Assembly (NCBI RefSeq): GCF_900168325.1
Contig: NZ_FVZE01000009.1
Coordinates: forward strand, 1 to 64,000
Direction of reading: 5' to 3'
DNA from: Novosphingobium mathurense
GTDB taxonomy: Bacteria > Pseudomonadota > Alphaproteobacteria > Sphingomonadales > Sphingomonadaceae
Length of the DNA: 64,000 bases
In this document: one piece after another, positions 27,218 to 35,065 of the stretch
Position numbering within the stretch: position 1 is the first letter of the stretch
Layout: each line of letters begins with the position of its first letter
Position numbers and translations under genes: made by a program
Notes under the pieces: model-generated
Told to the model about the DNA's origin: nothing
The model's input: only the letters and a program-made list of their open reading frames with translations
Databases searched by the model: none

Positions 27218-27904
27218 TCAGGCGGCCGCGCGCGTATCGGCGGCATGCTCGGGATAGCGGGCCGGCAAGCCGACAGGTTCTAGACCTGCCAGTTGACTTG
27301 CAAAACCATGATTGATGTCGCGGTGATGGGCTTCATCAGCGCGCACCACGAGCACAACATCGCGTAGAGTCGCACTGTCCGGCAGTTTCCAGTAGCGCCG
27401 GGCGATCTCTGGGGCCGGCAAGTTCGGACTGCGCCCTTCATCGATTTCCTTGAGGTAAAGGGTATAGCTTATGACGGCTTCTTCTTCGAAGTAGCCGACG
27501 AGGCGGTGGGCGGTCCGGGCGCTCACCAGATAGAGTGCAAAGAAGCTCAGGTAGAATACCCACTGCACGGCCAGGATGACGAGGCGCTCGAACAGCGTTG
27601 GTTGAGCGACCTCGATGAAGGTCATGAGGTGCATGCGCTCGTTTTCCGCTTCTTCCATAAGGGTGCGGATCCAGCCCGCGTCATCGCACATCCGCCTGAG
27701 GCATTTGAGATGATTGATGGTAGCTCCGACCATACCGGGCACCGCGGCTACGGTTTCGAGCACGATCGCTCGGTGTCCATAACGCTTGGCGAAGAAGGTA
27801 TCCGCGCAAAAGCGCAAAGCTTTTGTAAAGCCGAGAGCAAACTTGTCGCGCAGGTCGCGGGGCGAGTGATGGACCGCAAGATCGACGAAGGGGGTTTCAT
27901 TCAT
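27218..27904 (-). CDS. aox: Alternative oxidase (cyanide- and NO-insensitive ubiquinol oxidase)
   Basis: A 228-residue di-iron ubiquinol oxidase on the inner membrane surface; it reduces O2 to water without proton pumping. All diiron ligands are visible: Glu50 (LET), Glu89 and His92 (NERMHL), Glu141 (FEEEAVISYT), Glu191 and His194 (RADEAHHRDINH). One hydrophobic hairpin lies at about 105-130. The ATG at 27904 overlaps the globin stop by 4 nt; a longer upstream frame is the globin gene read in another phase. AOX is rare in bacteria but known in Novosphingobium. Lying between NO-detoxifying globins, it should sustain respiration when NO blocks haem-copper oxidases. Confidence 0.93.
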   Translation of the reverse strand: MNETPFVDLAVHHSPRDLRDKFALGFTKALRFCADTFFAKRYGHRAIVLETVAAVPGMVGATINHLKCLRRMCDDAGWIRTLMEEAENERMHLMTFIEVAQPTLFERLVILAVQWVFYLSFFALYLVSARTAHRLVGYFEEEAVISYTLYLKEIDEGRSPNLPAPEIARRYWKLPDSATLRDVVLVVRADEAHHRDINHGFASQLAGLEPVGLPARYPEHAADTRAAA

Positions 27905-28335
27905 GGAAAGGCATTCCTTTGGCGAAGGTTCGTCAAATGAGTGGGGCGCGGGGCAGGCTCGCTGTCCAGTCTGAAGAACATGGCGAGTTGCAGGCTTTCT
28001 GCGATGCGAGCCGCCTTGGCCTGCAGGGCATGAGCCGCATCTGGCTCCATCAGTTCTTGGGTGGTCTGGTTCCAAAGGCCGAGCCAGCGCTCGAATTGCT
28101 GCGGCGAGATCCGATCCCTGTGTTTCATGTGCGCTGGAACCGGCTGCCCCTTGTAGCGGCCGCTCGTCAGCATCACTGACGACCAGAAGGCAGTCAACTT
28201 ATTGAGATGCTCGGACCAGTCATTGATGGCATCGTTGAAAATGGGCCCAAGTTCGGCGTCAGCGCGCACCCGGGCGTAGAATGCATCAACGAGCCGCGAG
28301 AGGCTTGTTTCGTCGAGTTTTGCGGTGCTGTCCAC
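27901..28335 (-). CDS. Group III truncated haemoglobin
   Basis: A 144-residue protein with the 2-on-2 globin fold of group III: VDAFYARVRADAELGPIF, the WSEHLNKLTAFWSSVML helix, RYKGQPVPAHMKH, then FERWLGLWNQTTQEL. Group III globins are linked to NO or microaerobic metabolism in campylobacters and alphaproteobacteria. It is the first gene of the four-gene operon and its stop overlaps the alternative oxidase ATG. The upstream 100 nt hold two NsrR-like sites. Confidence 0.88.
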   Translation of the reverse strand: MDSTAKLDETSLSRLVDAFYARVRADAELGPIFNDAINDWSEHLNKLTAFWSSVMLTSGRYKGQPVPAHMKHRDRISPQQFERWLGLWNQTTQELMEPDAAHALQAKAARIAESLQLAMFFRLDSEPAPRPTHLTNLRQRNAFP

Positions 28336-28349
28336 GACTCACTCCAATC

Positions 28350-28403
28350 ATGCATTGAAGATGCATCTATATCTGGGATTTGAAACATGCAAGAAAAATG
28401 CAT
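28350..28403. promoter_or_regulatory. Two NsrR-like sites in the globin/nsrR2 divergent promoter region
   Basis: ATGCAT-TGAAG-ATGCAT at 28350-28366 and ATGCAA-GAAAA-ATGCAT at 28387-28403 share a 6-5-6 layout with the hcp site at 22673-22689. The repeats recur at 11-bp centre distance, one helical turn, and resemble the NsrR half-site GATGCAT. They sit between the divergent globin operon and the second NsrR-like gene, so both directions are probably repressed by an NsrR. Confidence 0.65.
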
Positions 28404-28442
28404 ATATCGTCGCACAGACAATCGCGCGTGGCGGAGGCCCAC

Positions 28443-28898
28443 TTGAAGCTCACTCGATTCACTGACTATGCGATGCGAACGCTCATGCATCTTGCCGCCC
28501 ATCGCGAGCGCCTGTGTTCGATCGCCGAAGTGGCGCAAGCCTACGGGATTTCACAGAACCACCTCATGAAAGTGGTGAATGACCTCGTGAGAGAAGGTTA
28601 CATTGAAGGTATCCGAGGGCGCGGCGGCGGGATAAGGCTCGGTATGCCTGCATCGCAGATCAACCTTGGTATCCTGGTGCGTCATACCGAAGGAGGGTTT
28701 GACCTTGTCGACTGTGGGAGTTGCATCATATCGCCGGCCTGTCGCTTGACCGGCATCCTCAAGGATGCGCTCGCCGCATTTCTCGCAGTTCTGGATCGAT
28801 ATACGTTGGCCGACTTGATGGCCAAACCTGAGGATTTCGATGCAATATTCGGCATCGACAGGGCGGCTCCCGCTGAGACCAGTTCTTCGCCGGATTAG
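28443..28898 (+). CDS. nsrR: Rrf2-family iron-sulfur regulator, NsrR-like (second copy)
   Basis: A 151-residue Rrf2 regulator: LTRFTDYAMRTLMHLA, recognition helix YGISQNHLMKVVNDLV, wing RGRGGGIRLG, then Cys91, Cys94 and Cys100 (CGSCIISPAC) for a [2Fe-2S] or [4Fe-4S] cluster. NsrR-type cysteine spacing. The start is a TTG at 28443, chosen for the GGAGG 6 nt upstream and because family homology begins at LKLTRFTDYA. It is divergent from the globin/aox/hmp operon and most probably its NO-sensing repressor. A paralogue at 22243 faces hcp. Confidence 0.88.
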   Translation: MKLTRFTDYAMRTLMHLAAHRERLCSIAEVAQAYGISQNHLMKVVNDLVREGYIEGIRGRGGGIRLGMPASQINLGILVRHTEGGFDLVDCGSCIISPACRLTGILKDALAAFLAVLDRYTLADLMAKPEDFDAIFGIDRAAPAETSSSPD

Positions 28899-29074
28899 GC
28901 TGAGCTTTCCAGAAGCGGGGTTCGATGTAAGGCTTTAGGGACCCCCCAAATACACGAAGGCGGTCATCGACCCAATTCGGTCCCTCAGTCGCGGAATTCC
29001 ACACCCCCGGTCCAGATGTTCCGCTTTTCACTCCCACTTGGGTGAACGGAATGGCCGGTGATGGAATGGCAGCG

Positions 29075-30028
29075 TCAGCTTCTCAGCAGTCGAGCAAGCC
29101 ACGCATCTCGGGTATCAAGGCAAGCCCGGGCAATGTCGCTTTGCGGAGCGATGTCATAAAAGCCATGGAATGCTCCGCCCCAGACATGGAGTTCGCAGTT
29201 GCCGCCCGCTGCCCAGATAGCTTGCGCGAAGGCGACGGCTTCATCCCGGAACACCTCTTCGGCGCCGACGTCGATGAAGGTCGGCGGCAAGTTTGAAAGG
29301 TCGGTTGCACGCGCGGGCGCCATGGCGGCATCGACGTCGTTCCCGCCGCGGCGCTCGCCCAGAATGGCATCCCATGCTGTCCGGTTGCTCACGCGGTCCC
29401 AAACGCCCACGCCGTCCTGCCTCAAGGTCGAAGCGGTGACATCCCTGTCGTCGAGCATGGGACATTGTAGTAATTGTCCGCGCAGGCGCGGGCCGTCACG
29501 GTCCCGTGCGAGCAATGCGACTCCGGCCGCGAGCCCACCGCCGCCACTTCCGCCGAAAATCACCGGCGGCGACGTATCCATTCCGATCTTCCCGGCAGCG
29601 GAACTCATCCAGCACAATGCCTCGTAACAATCCTCCACGCCGATCGGCGCGGGATGCTCCGGGGCCAGGCGATATTCAACTGTCACGCACACCGCGTCGT
29701 GCTGCAGCGCCCAGTCCACGGCAGGTCGCATACCGGCAAAGCGGTTGCCCATGATCATTCCGCCGCCATGGATGCAGAGGATACCAGGGCCGGGCCTGTT
29801 GGCCCCACGTCGACGGATCACGGACACCTCGATCTCGCCGCCTTGATGGCCCGGGATCACGTGGTCGCTACAATCGACGGGCGCATCCCCGATCAGGTCC
29901 TCGGGGGCTACTGTGCTCATCAGACGAAAGCGGCCGAGATCCTCAACTGTCAATCCGCGAGGAACGTAACCCTCCAGTGCAGGAAGGAGGGCGGCAAGCT
30001 GGCTGTCGAATTCCGGTTCATACGTCAT
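29075..30028 (-). CDS. Alpha/beta hydrolase, HSL-type esterase
   Basis: A 317-residue cytosolic esterase of the hormone-sensitive-lipase family: the oxyanion HGGGMIMGN, VEYRLAPEHPAPIG, the nucleophile in FGGSGGGGLAAG, the Asp in DVGAEEVFRDEA and the His in GGAFHGF. Substrates are usually short-chain esters. The ATG at 30028 is chosen; a TTG three codons earlier is the alternative. The gene stands alone between the NO locus and a gene-free stretch, so its role cannot be deduced from neighbours. Confidence 0.9.
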   Translation of the reverse strand: MTYEPEFDSQLAALLPALEGYVPRGLTVEDLGRFRLMSTVAPEDLIGDAPVDCSDHVIPGHQGGEIEVSVIRRRGANRPGPGILCIHGGGMIMGNRFAGMRPAVDWALQHDAVCVTVEYRLAPEHPAPIGVEDCYEALCWMSSAAGKIGMDTSPPVIFGGSGGGGLAAGVALLARDRDGPRLRGQLLQCPMLDDRDVTASTLRQDGVGVWDRVSNRTAWDAILGERRGGNDVDAAMAPARATDLSNLPPTFIDVGAEEVFRDEAVAFAQAIWAAGGNCELHVWGGAFHGFYDIAPQSDIARACLDTRDAWLARLLRS

Positions 30029-30221
30029 GGGACGCAATTATAACTGCGCGCAATCGAAGGGAACCGGCAAGTGGCGATCTTGATCCGGATTTCAGCCCAG
30101 TTGCGGCCAGTCATGATATGGTTCGCGAGGGGGCGAGCATATCAGGAGCCTGTTCCAGCCCTGCGAATTGCTTCTCGGTAGCCGACAGCGATCGACCCGA
30201 CCCGGTCGTTCCCATCAACCA

Positions 30222-30368
30222 TCATGAAGGACCGTTCACGCCAAAACCTGCCGTTGGTGTGGCTCTCAGCACCCGGACAGAAGCCGCGAACATCTCGGCC
30301 ATACACTCGCTCAAATGAAGCCGCCGGAGCTGCCGTTTATTCATTGCTGAGCCAAAGACGATAGCCAT
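30222..30368 (-). CDS. Possible small protein (48 aa)
   Basis: An AGGAGG sits 9 nt before the ATG at 30368 and opens a 48-codon basic frame (MAIVFGSAMNKRQLRRLHLS...). It lies downstream of hsp20 on the same strand. No family is recognised. The rest of 30038-30470 carries nothing I can name. Confidence 0.3.
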   Translation of the reverse strand: MAIVFGSAMNKRQLRRLHLSECMAEMFAASVRVLRATPTAGFGVNGPS

Positions 30369-30470
30369 CTCGACATTCCTCCTATTTACCGACTGGTTTG
30401 GGCAAAGCTTCGTCAAGCGGGGCAGGTGCGATTGCACCCACCCCGCCGAGGATTTGCCCGATGATTGAGC

Positions 30471-30947
30471 TTAGGCCACCTTGTCTTCGGTCAGCTGCGG
30501 CGTGTCGTCATTGACGTGTTCGCGGCTTCCGATGGCGATCTTGCGCGGCTTGAGCGATTCCGGGACGATCCGCTGGAGCGAGATCGTCAACATGCCGTGC
30601 TCATAGTCCGCACCGCGCACTTCGACATAGTCGGCCAGCTGGAACCGGCGCTCGAACGCGCGGGCAGCGATACCCCGATGAACGAAATCCACACCGTCTT
30701 CGTCCCTCTCAGTCTTCTGACCGGAGATGATGAGCTGGTTCTGCTGTGCAGTGATGTCGATTTCGTCCGGACGGAAGCCAGCAACCGCCAGAGTGATCCG
30801 GTAGCTGTCCTCGCCAGTGCGAACGATGTCGAAGGGTGGGTAGCTATCCTGCGTCTCGGCGCGGAAGCTGTTCTCGAGCGCATCGAAGAGCCGATCGAAG
30901 CCGACCGTCGAGCGGCGATAGGGGGTCAAATCAAATGCAGTTCTCAT
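30471..30947 (-). CDS. Hsp20-family small heat-shock protein
   Basis: A 158-residue holdase chaperone with the alpha-crystallin domain at about 40-135: YPPFDIVRTGEDSYRITLAVAGF, the DEIDITAQQNQLIISGQK strand block and ARAFERRFQLADYVEV, ending ISLQRIVPESLKPRKIAI. The N-terminal MRTAFDLTPYRRSTVGFDRLF is typical of alphaproteobacterial IbpA types. The ATG at 30947 has GGAGGATTT upstream, which decides it against a longer frame. It lies on the same strand as groESL further upstream, separated by a terminator, so it has its own promoter; no ROSE element could be confirmed. Confidence 0.93.
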   Translation of the reverse strand: MRTAFDLTPYRRSTVGFDRLFDALENSFRAETQDSYPPFDIVRTGEDSYRITLAVAGFRPDEIDITAQQNQLIISGQKTERDEDGVDFVHRGIAARAFERRFQLADYVEVRGADYEHGMLTISLQRIVPESLKPRKIAIGSREHVNDDTPQLTEDKVA

Positions 30948-31120
30948 TTCCAAATCCTCCTTGTTGAGCAATCTGGGCATGAGAGGCGCCGTGAACCAAG
31001 AGCCGACGCCCTCTGTCCAACCGGACCCGTTATGGCATCCGGTACTGATTAAGTTGGGAAACGCGCAATTGGTTTCAAGACTGGCCAAAAATTTTTTGTT
31101 TGTTTGTTTTCAATGTTTTG

Positions 31121-31158
31121 AAAAAGAAAACCAGGCGCACCGAGAGAGGTGTGCCTGG
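31121..31158 (-). terminator. Rho-independent terminator of the YdcH-type gene
   Basis: On the minus strand, arms CCAGGCACAC and GTGCGCCTGG (31131-31158, one G-U pair) with an 8-nt loop are followed by TTTTCTTTTTC. It lies 38 nt after the stop at 31197. Confidence 0.75.
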
Positions 31159-31196
31159 CCTTCTTCCAGGAGAGACTTTGATAGGATGCAATCCGT

Positions 31197-31388
31197 TTAC
31201 GCGGTCAGCCGATCGCTGTTCGCGTGATCGGAAGCCCAGCTTTGCATCTGGTCCTTGAGCGCAAGTTTGAGCTTCTTCAGGCGGGCAATCAGAACTTCGT
31301 CAGGCCGGGGTCGTTTGCTTTCCATCCGGATTTCGTCCTCCAGCCGCGCATGTTCGCGTGAAAGATACTCCATATACCTGTTGGTCAT
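31197..31388 (-). CDS. YdcH-like (DUF465) small protein
   Basis: A 63-residue coiled-coil protein: YMEYLSREHARLEDEIRME, then RLKKLKLALKDQM. The DUF465/YdcH family is conserved in alphaproteobacteria with no known role. The ATG at 31388 is chosen with GAGGAGGAG in front. It lies downstream of groEL and upstream of a terminator, so it may be the last gene of a groESL-ydcH transcript. Confidence 0.75.
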   Translation of the reverse strand: MTNRYMEYLSREHARLEDEIRMESKRPRPDEVLIARLKKLKLALKDQMQSWASDHANSDRLTA

Positions 31389-31497
31389 CATCTCCTCCTC
31401 TCTCATTCGACCGATTTTCCGATGTTGCCGCGTTTGGAGCCAGCCTTGCTCGGCAGCTGCCCAGGCGGCACTGCCGCCAGCGGTGCGCTTGAGGATG

Positions 31498-31526
31498 GGA
31501 GAGCGCAGCGTGAGACCGCGCTCTCC
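31498..31526 (-). repeat. Hairpin just after groEL
   Basis: Arms GGAGAGCGC and GCGCTCTCC with an 11-nt loop sit 9 nt after the groEL stop. No T tract follows on the minus strand, so it is more likely an mRNA-stabilising stem or weak attenuator than a full terminator. Confidence 0.4.
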
Positions 31527-31534
31527 ACACCCTG

Positions 31535-33154
31535 TTAGAAATCCATCGCCGGCATCGGTGCGGGCGTGTCTTCCTTGGGCAGTTCGGCCACCAGCGCCTC
31601 GGTGGTGATCAGCAGCGAGGCGACCGAAGCCGCATCCTGCAGTGCGGTGCGCACCACCTTCGCCGGATCGATGACACCCGACTTCACCAGGTCTTCATAT
31701 TCGCCGGTCGCGGCGTTGAAGCCGTGGTTGTAGTCGTCGCCTTCGAGCAGCTTGCCGACGATATAGGCACCGTCCTCACCCGCGTTCTCGGCAATCTGGC
31801 GAGCCGGGGCGCGCAGCGCGCGACGCACGATGTCGATACCCGACTGCTGGTCGTCATTGGCGGCCTTGAGGCCCTCCAGCGACTTGAGCGCCCGGAGTAG
31901 TGCGATACCGCCGCCCGGCAGAATGCCTTCCTCGACTGCCGCACGGGTTGCATGCAGCGCATCATCGACACGGTCCTTGCGCTCCTTGACCTCGACTTCG
32001 GTGGCACCGCCGACGCGGATGACGGCTACGCCGCCAGCCAGCTTGGCCACGCGTTCCTGCAGCTTTTCACGGTCGTAGTCGCTGGTCGTGGTGTCGATCT
32101 GGGCGCGGATCTGACTGACCCGAGCGTCGATGTCGGCCTTGTTACCGGCACCATCGACGATGGTGGTGTTGTCCTTGTCGATGATGACCTTCTTGGCCCG
32201 GCCGAGCATGCCGATCGTGACATTTTCCAGCTTGGTGCCGAGTTCCTCGCTGACCACATTGCCGGCGGTGAGGATGGCAATATCCTCCAGCATGGCCTTG
32301 CGGCGATCGCCGAAGCCGGGTGCCTTGACCGCCGCGATCTTGAGGCCGCCACGCAGCTTGTTGACCACCAGGGTTGCCAGGGCTTCGCCCTCGACATCCT
32401 CAGCGATGATGAGCAACGGCTTGCCCGACTGCACGACCTGTTCGAGCAGCGGGATCATGGCCTGCAGGTTCGACAGCTTCTTCTCGTGAATGAGGATATA
32501 GGGGTCCTCCAGCTCGACCTTCAGCTTTTCGGCATTGGTCACGAAATAGGGCGAGAGATAGCCGCGGTCGAACTGCATGCCCTCGACCGACTCCAGCTCG
32601 GTTTCGAGGCTCTTGGCTTCCTCGACCGTGATCACGCCTTCGTTGCCGACCTTCTCCATGGCTTCGGCGAGGATGCGGCCGACGGTTTCATCGCCATTGG
32701 CGGAGATGGTGGCAACCTGCGCAATCTCGCTGTTGGCCGACACCTTCCTGGCATGGCTTTCGAGGTCCTTGACCACGGTGCCGACGGCGAGGTCGATACC
32801 GCGCTTCAGGTCCATCGGGTTCATGCCGGCGGCAACTGCCTTGGCACCTTCGCGCACAATGGCCTGGGCCAGAACGGTGGCCGTGGTGGTGCCATCACCC
32901 GCCTTGTCGTTCTGCTTGCTGGCGACTTCGCGCAGCATCTGTGCGCCCATATTTTCGAACTTGTCCTTGAGTTCGATTTCCTTGGCGACAGTCACGCCGT
33001 CCTTGGTGATGCGCGGCGCGCCGAAGCTCTTCTCGATCACCACGTTGCGGCCCTTGGGGCCCAGAGTAACCTTGACCGCATTCGCAAGCGTATCCACGCC
33101 GCGGAGCATGCGATCACGCGCTTCCGACGCAAATTTTACTTCCTTCGCAGCCAT
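31535..33154 (-). CDS. groEL: Chaperonin GroEL
   Basis: A 539-residue chaperonin that folds proteins with GroES and ATP. Visible features are the N-terminal AAKEVKFASEARDRML, the ATP-binding DGTTTATVLAQAI with Asp, VTLGPKGRNVVIEK, and the apical KAPGFGDRRKAML. Length is normal. The tail ends PAPMPAMDF and lacks the Gly-Gly-Met repeats common in the main GroEL of proteobacteria, a trait of some additional GroEL copies. It is 57 nt downstream of groES in the usual order; a CIRCE-like element precedes groES. Confidence 0.97.
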   Translation of the reverse strand: MAAKEVKFASEARDRMLRGVDTLANAVKVTLGPKGRNVVIEKSFGAPRITKDGVTVAKEIELKDKFENMGAQMLREVASKQNDKAGDGTTTATVLAQAIVREGAKAVAAGMNPMDLKRGIDLAVGTVVKDLESHARKVSANSEIAQVATISANGDETVGRILAEAMEKVGNEGVITVEEAKSLETELESVEGMQFDRGYLSPYFVTNAEKLKVELEDPYILIHEKKLSNLQAMIPLLEQVVQSGKPLLIIAEDVEGEALATLVVNKLRGGLKIAAVKAPGFGDRRKAMLEDIAILTAGNVVSEELGTKLENVTIGMLGRAKKVIIDKDNTTIVDGAGNKADIDARVSQIRAQIDTTTSDYDREKLQERVAKLAGGVAVIRVGGATEVEVKERKDRVDDALHATRAAVEEGILPGGGIALLRALKSLEGLKAANDDQQSGIDIVRRALRAPARQIAENAGEDGAYIVGKLLEGDDYNHGFNAATGEYEDLVKSGVIDPAKVVRTALQDAASVASLLITTEALVAELPKEDTPAPMPAMDF

Positions 33155-33211
33155 CTGGCCTGCTCCTTTCTATGCTTCTTTCGGTTGAACAGAAGTTTCA
33201 ACGTATTGTGC

Positions 33212-33526
33212 TTACGCCGCCTTCTTGAGCTCAGCGGTGGTTTCGATGATGCCGAGGATGTCGCTCTCCTTCATGATGAGCAGGTCCTCGCCATCGATCC
33301 GCACTTCAGTGCCGGACCACTTGCCGAACAGGATGCGGTCGCCCGCCCTGACGGCGAGTTCCACCAGCCTCCCGGCATCATCACGCGCACCCGGGCCAAC
33401 GGCGACGACTTCGCCTTCCATCGGCTTTTCCTTGGCGGTGTCAGGGATGATAATACCGCCGGCCGTTTTTTCTTCGGCCTCGATACGGCGAACCAGCACG
33501 CGATCGTGCAAAGGTCGGAAATGCAT
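33212..33526 (-). CDS. groES: Co-chaperonin GroES
   Basis: A 104-residue heptameric lid of GroEL. It opens FRPLHDRVLVRRIEAEEKTAGG, includes the mobile-loop EKTAGGIIIPDTAKEKPMEG and ends ESDILGIIE-type; this copy has a slightly extended C terminus (TTAELKKAA) compared with the usual 95-97 residues. It is the first gene of the operon, with a CIRCE-like element about 120 nt upstream. Confidence 0.97.
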   Translation of the reverse strand: MHFRPLHDRVLVRRIEAEEKTAGGIIIPDTAKEKPMEGEVVAVGPGARDDAGRLVELAVRAGDRILFGKWSGTEVRIDGEDLLIMKESDILGIIETTAELKKAA

Positions 33527-33643
33527 GCATAACCTCCATTACAAAGCGAAATGACTTACAGCGCCTCCCCCGGATGATCGGCAGGAGGCATTTGGCGATC
33601 TAGTTTTGCTGGAGACGGCTTCAAGAGGTCCAAGCCAGATTTT

Positions 33644-33670
33644 TTGGCACTCGCCGATTGCGACTGCCAA
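33644..33670 (-). promoter_or_regulatory. CIRCE-like element (HrcA operator) upstream of groESL
   Basis: TTGGCACTC-N9-GACTGCCAA at 33644-33670 matches the CIRCE layout TTAGCACTC-N9-GAGTGCTAA, with the T-to-G/C substitution usual in alphaproteobacteria and one asymmetric position (GAC instead of GAG). HrcA repression of groESL via CIRCE is established for this class. Confidence 0.8.
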
Positions 33671-33788
33671 TGGGTTTTTCCGGACGCGTTATCAGAGTCT
33701 TGACGGTCTAAAATCGACTCACAAAATATGCCGAGCGGAGCAATCTGCAGTGAGTAACCAGCGGCAAGGCAGAAAGGAGGATGTTCCT

Positions 33789-34022
33789 ATGTCGCAACCA
33801 TTCGCACGCTACCTGCATCCATTCGATGTAGCGCATCATCCCGCGCTTGAGCCCGAAGTGAAGCGAGCCATCCTGGCGTCCTGGGCATCCGACCGGCATG
33901 CTGTCGAAAACCAGCCGGCGATGCGCCAGCCCCCCGAACTCAAAGGTCCGGTTTCCGTTGACGACGTATTCGCCGCATTGCGCTCGCTCGACGGCCCGGA
34001 CAGCCAGCCCACGTTGCAATGA
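33789..34022 (+). CDS. Small conserved hypothetical protein (77 aa) upstream of usg
   Basis: A 77-residue protein with FARYLHPFDVAHHPALEPEV, KRAILASWASDRHAVEN and VDDVFAALRSLD. The pattern looks like small proteins found in many sphingomonads. Its stop overlaps the usg start by 4 nt (ATGA), so translation is coupled. An AAAGGAGG ribosome site sits 8 nt before the ATG at 33789, which settles the start. Confidence 0.7.
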   Translation: MSQPFARYLHPFDVAHHPALEPEVKRAILASWASDRHAVENQPAMRQPPELKGPVSVDDVFAALRSLDGPDSQPTLQ

Positions 34023-34288
34023 CCGATCGCGCGTTTCTGGTTCAGCTGGACGGATACGGACTGACGACGGCAGAAATCTGCTATTTCATGCCGGATCACC
34101 CCTCGCTCCTGCAGATTTATGCCTGGCAGGAATACGATGCAGCACCGGATTTTCCGGTGCTGTTCGATTTCCTCGCGCATTGGCGGCGCGAGATCGAGGG
34201 GGAGATAAGGTCAGTCCGAATCGCCCATGAGAAAGTGATCCGGCCAGCGAGCTGGCGTTCGGCGGACGGCGTGATCTCGTGGGAGTAG
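34019..34288 (+). CDS. usg: Usg family protein
   Basis: An 89-residue protein with the family pattern: QLDGYGLTTAEICYFMPDHP, LLQIYAWQEYDAAPDFPVLF, DFLAHWRREIEG and SVRIAHEKVIRPA. Usg was named in Hyphomicrobium and relatives and is widespread in alphaproteobacteria; its role is unclear. Coupled to the small protein upstream; the pair probably forms a two-gene unit read away from groES. Confidence 0.9.
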   Translation: MTDRAFLVQLDGYGLTTAEICYFMPDHPSLLQIYAWQEYDAAPDFPVLFDFLAHWRREIEGEIRSVRIAHEKVIRPASWRSADGVISWE

Positions 34289-34627
34289 CAGAGCCGGGTG
34301 ATTGAGCTTGCAGGCCCGTATTCATGCTAGTTGCAGTCATACCGCCACCCTGCGTGGCCCGAGGTCAAATGTCGGCTTCTGGCAGGAGCTGACCTTCATC
34401 CTACGGCATAGGAAAGGCAGGAAAGTCCCACTGGGCGACATCCCGCGTGCCACGATAGGTCTGCCGGACCTCGCCAAATCGCCGTTAAACCGTAGCTCCG
34501 GGGGGACGCATTCTATCCCCGGTGTTGCGCACGCCTTTCGGCTCGCGACGTAAGAATCCTTGACTTGGCGACCTCCGGCCTTGGATATGCTGTCATCTCG
34601 TTAGCGTGTCAGGGGAGGGCCCCGGCC
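34289..34627. other. Gene-free stretch
   Basis: About 340 nt between the usg stop and the end of the convergent toxin gene. Short frames on both strands lack ribosome sites and recognisable motifs. No terminator hairpin with T tract was found. Confidence 0.4.
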
Positions 34628-35065
34628 TCAGGAAGTCCTTTTGACTTGGCTGGCACGGCCTGCGTCATAGGCCGCCAGCCATTTGGTTCGAACAAGATCG
34701 TAGAGGCTAGCAGGCAACATACCGTAAGCCACGTTGCCATCCTTGTCGCCGGACACAGGTCGTAGATCGGGGCCCGGCCACTGGAATCGGTTGGCTTCGG
34801 ACAAGACAATCCATGAGCGTGCGTCATCTAGACCGAGGCGTGCTTTGGTGCGCGCCGGAATCTCGACTGCCATGCGGTTATCCGCTGGTGGCGTATGTGT
34901 GATCGGGAGCGCCGTCACTATCTGCTGGCCGTCCTTGGTTGAGGTGGTGAGTAGGACAGCGCACGGCCGATCCTTCCTGCCATCTTCGACGCCAGCTTTA
35001 GCTTCATGGCTCCAGAGAAAGGAATAACGAATTACAAGGCCTGGAACAGGGATTGGAAGCGGCAT
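34628..35065 (-). CDS. PemK/MazF-like toxin or growth inhibitor
   Basis: A 145-residue protein that reads like the PemK/MazF endoribonuclease family: PVPGLVIRYSFLWSHEAKAG, KDRPCAVLLTTSTKDGQQIVTALPITHTPP, IVLSEANRFQWPGPDL, LPASLYDLVR. MazF toxins cut mRNA. Its start overlaps the stop of the antitoxin gene (TAATG at 35065), the usual toxin-antitoxin arrangement. The RPCAVL Arg-Pro core is typical. Functional state is unknown. Confidence 0.75.
   Translation of the reverse strand: MPLPIPVPGLVIRYSFLWSHEAKAGVEDGRKDRPCAVLLTTSTKDGQQIVTALPITHTPPADNRMAVEIPARTKARLGLDDARSWIVLSEANRFQWPGPDLRPVSGDKDGNVAYGMLPASLYDLVRTKWLAAYDAGRASQVKRTS

Noticed and set aside
31952..33532. A 526-codon frame on the plus strand opposite groEL/groES
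   Set aside because: It is an antisense shadow of the chaperonin genes, with no family motif, caused by codon bias in GC-rich DNA.
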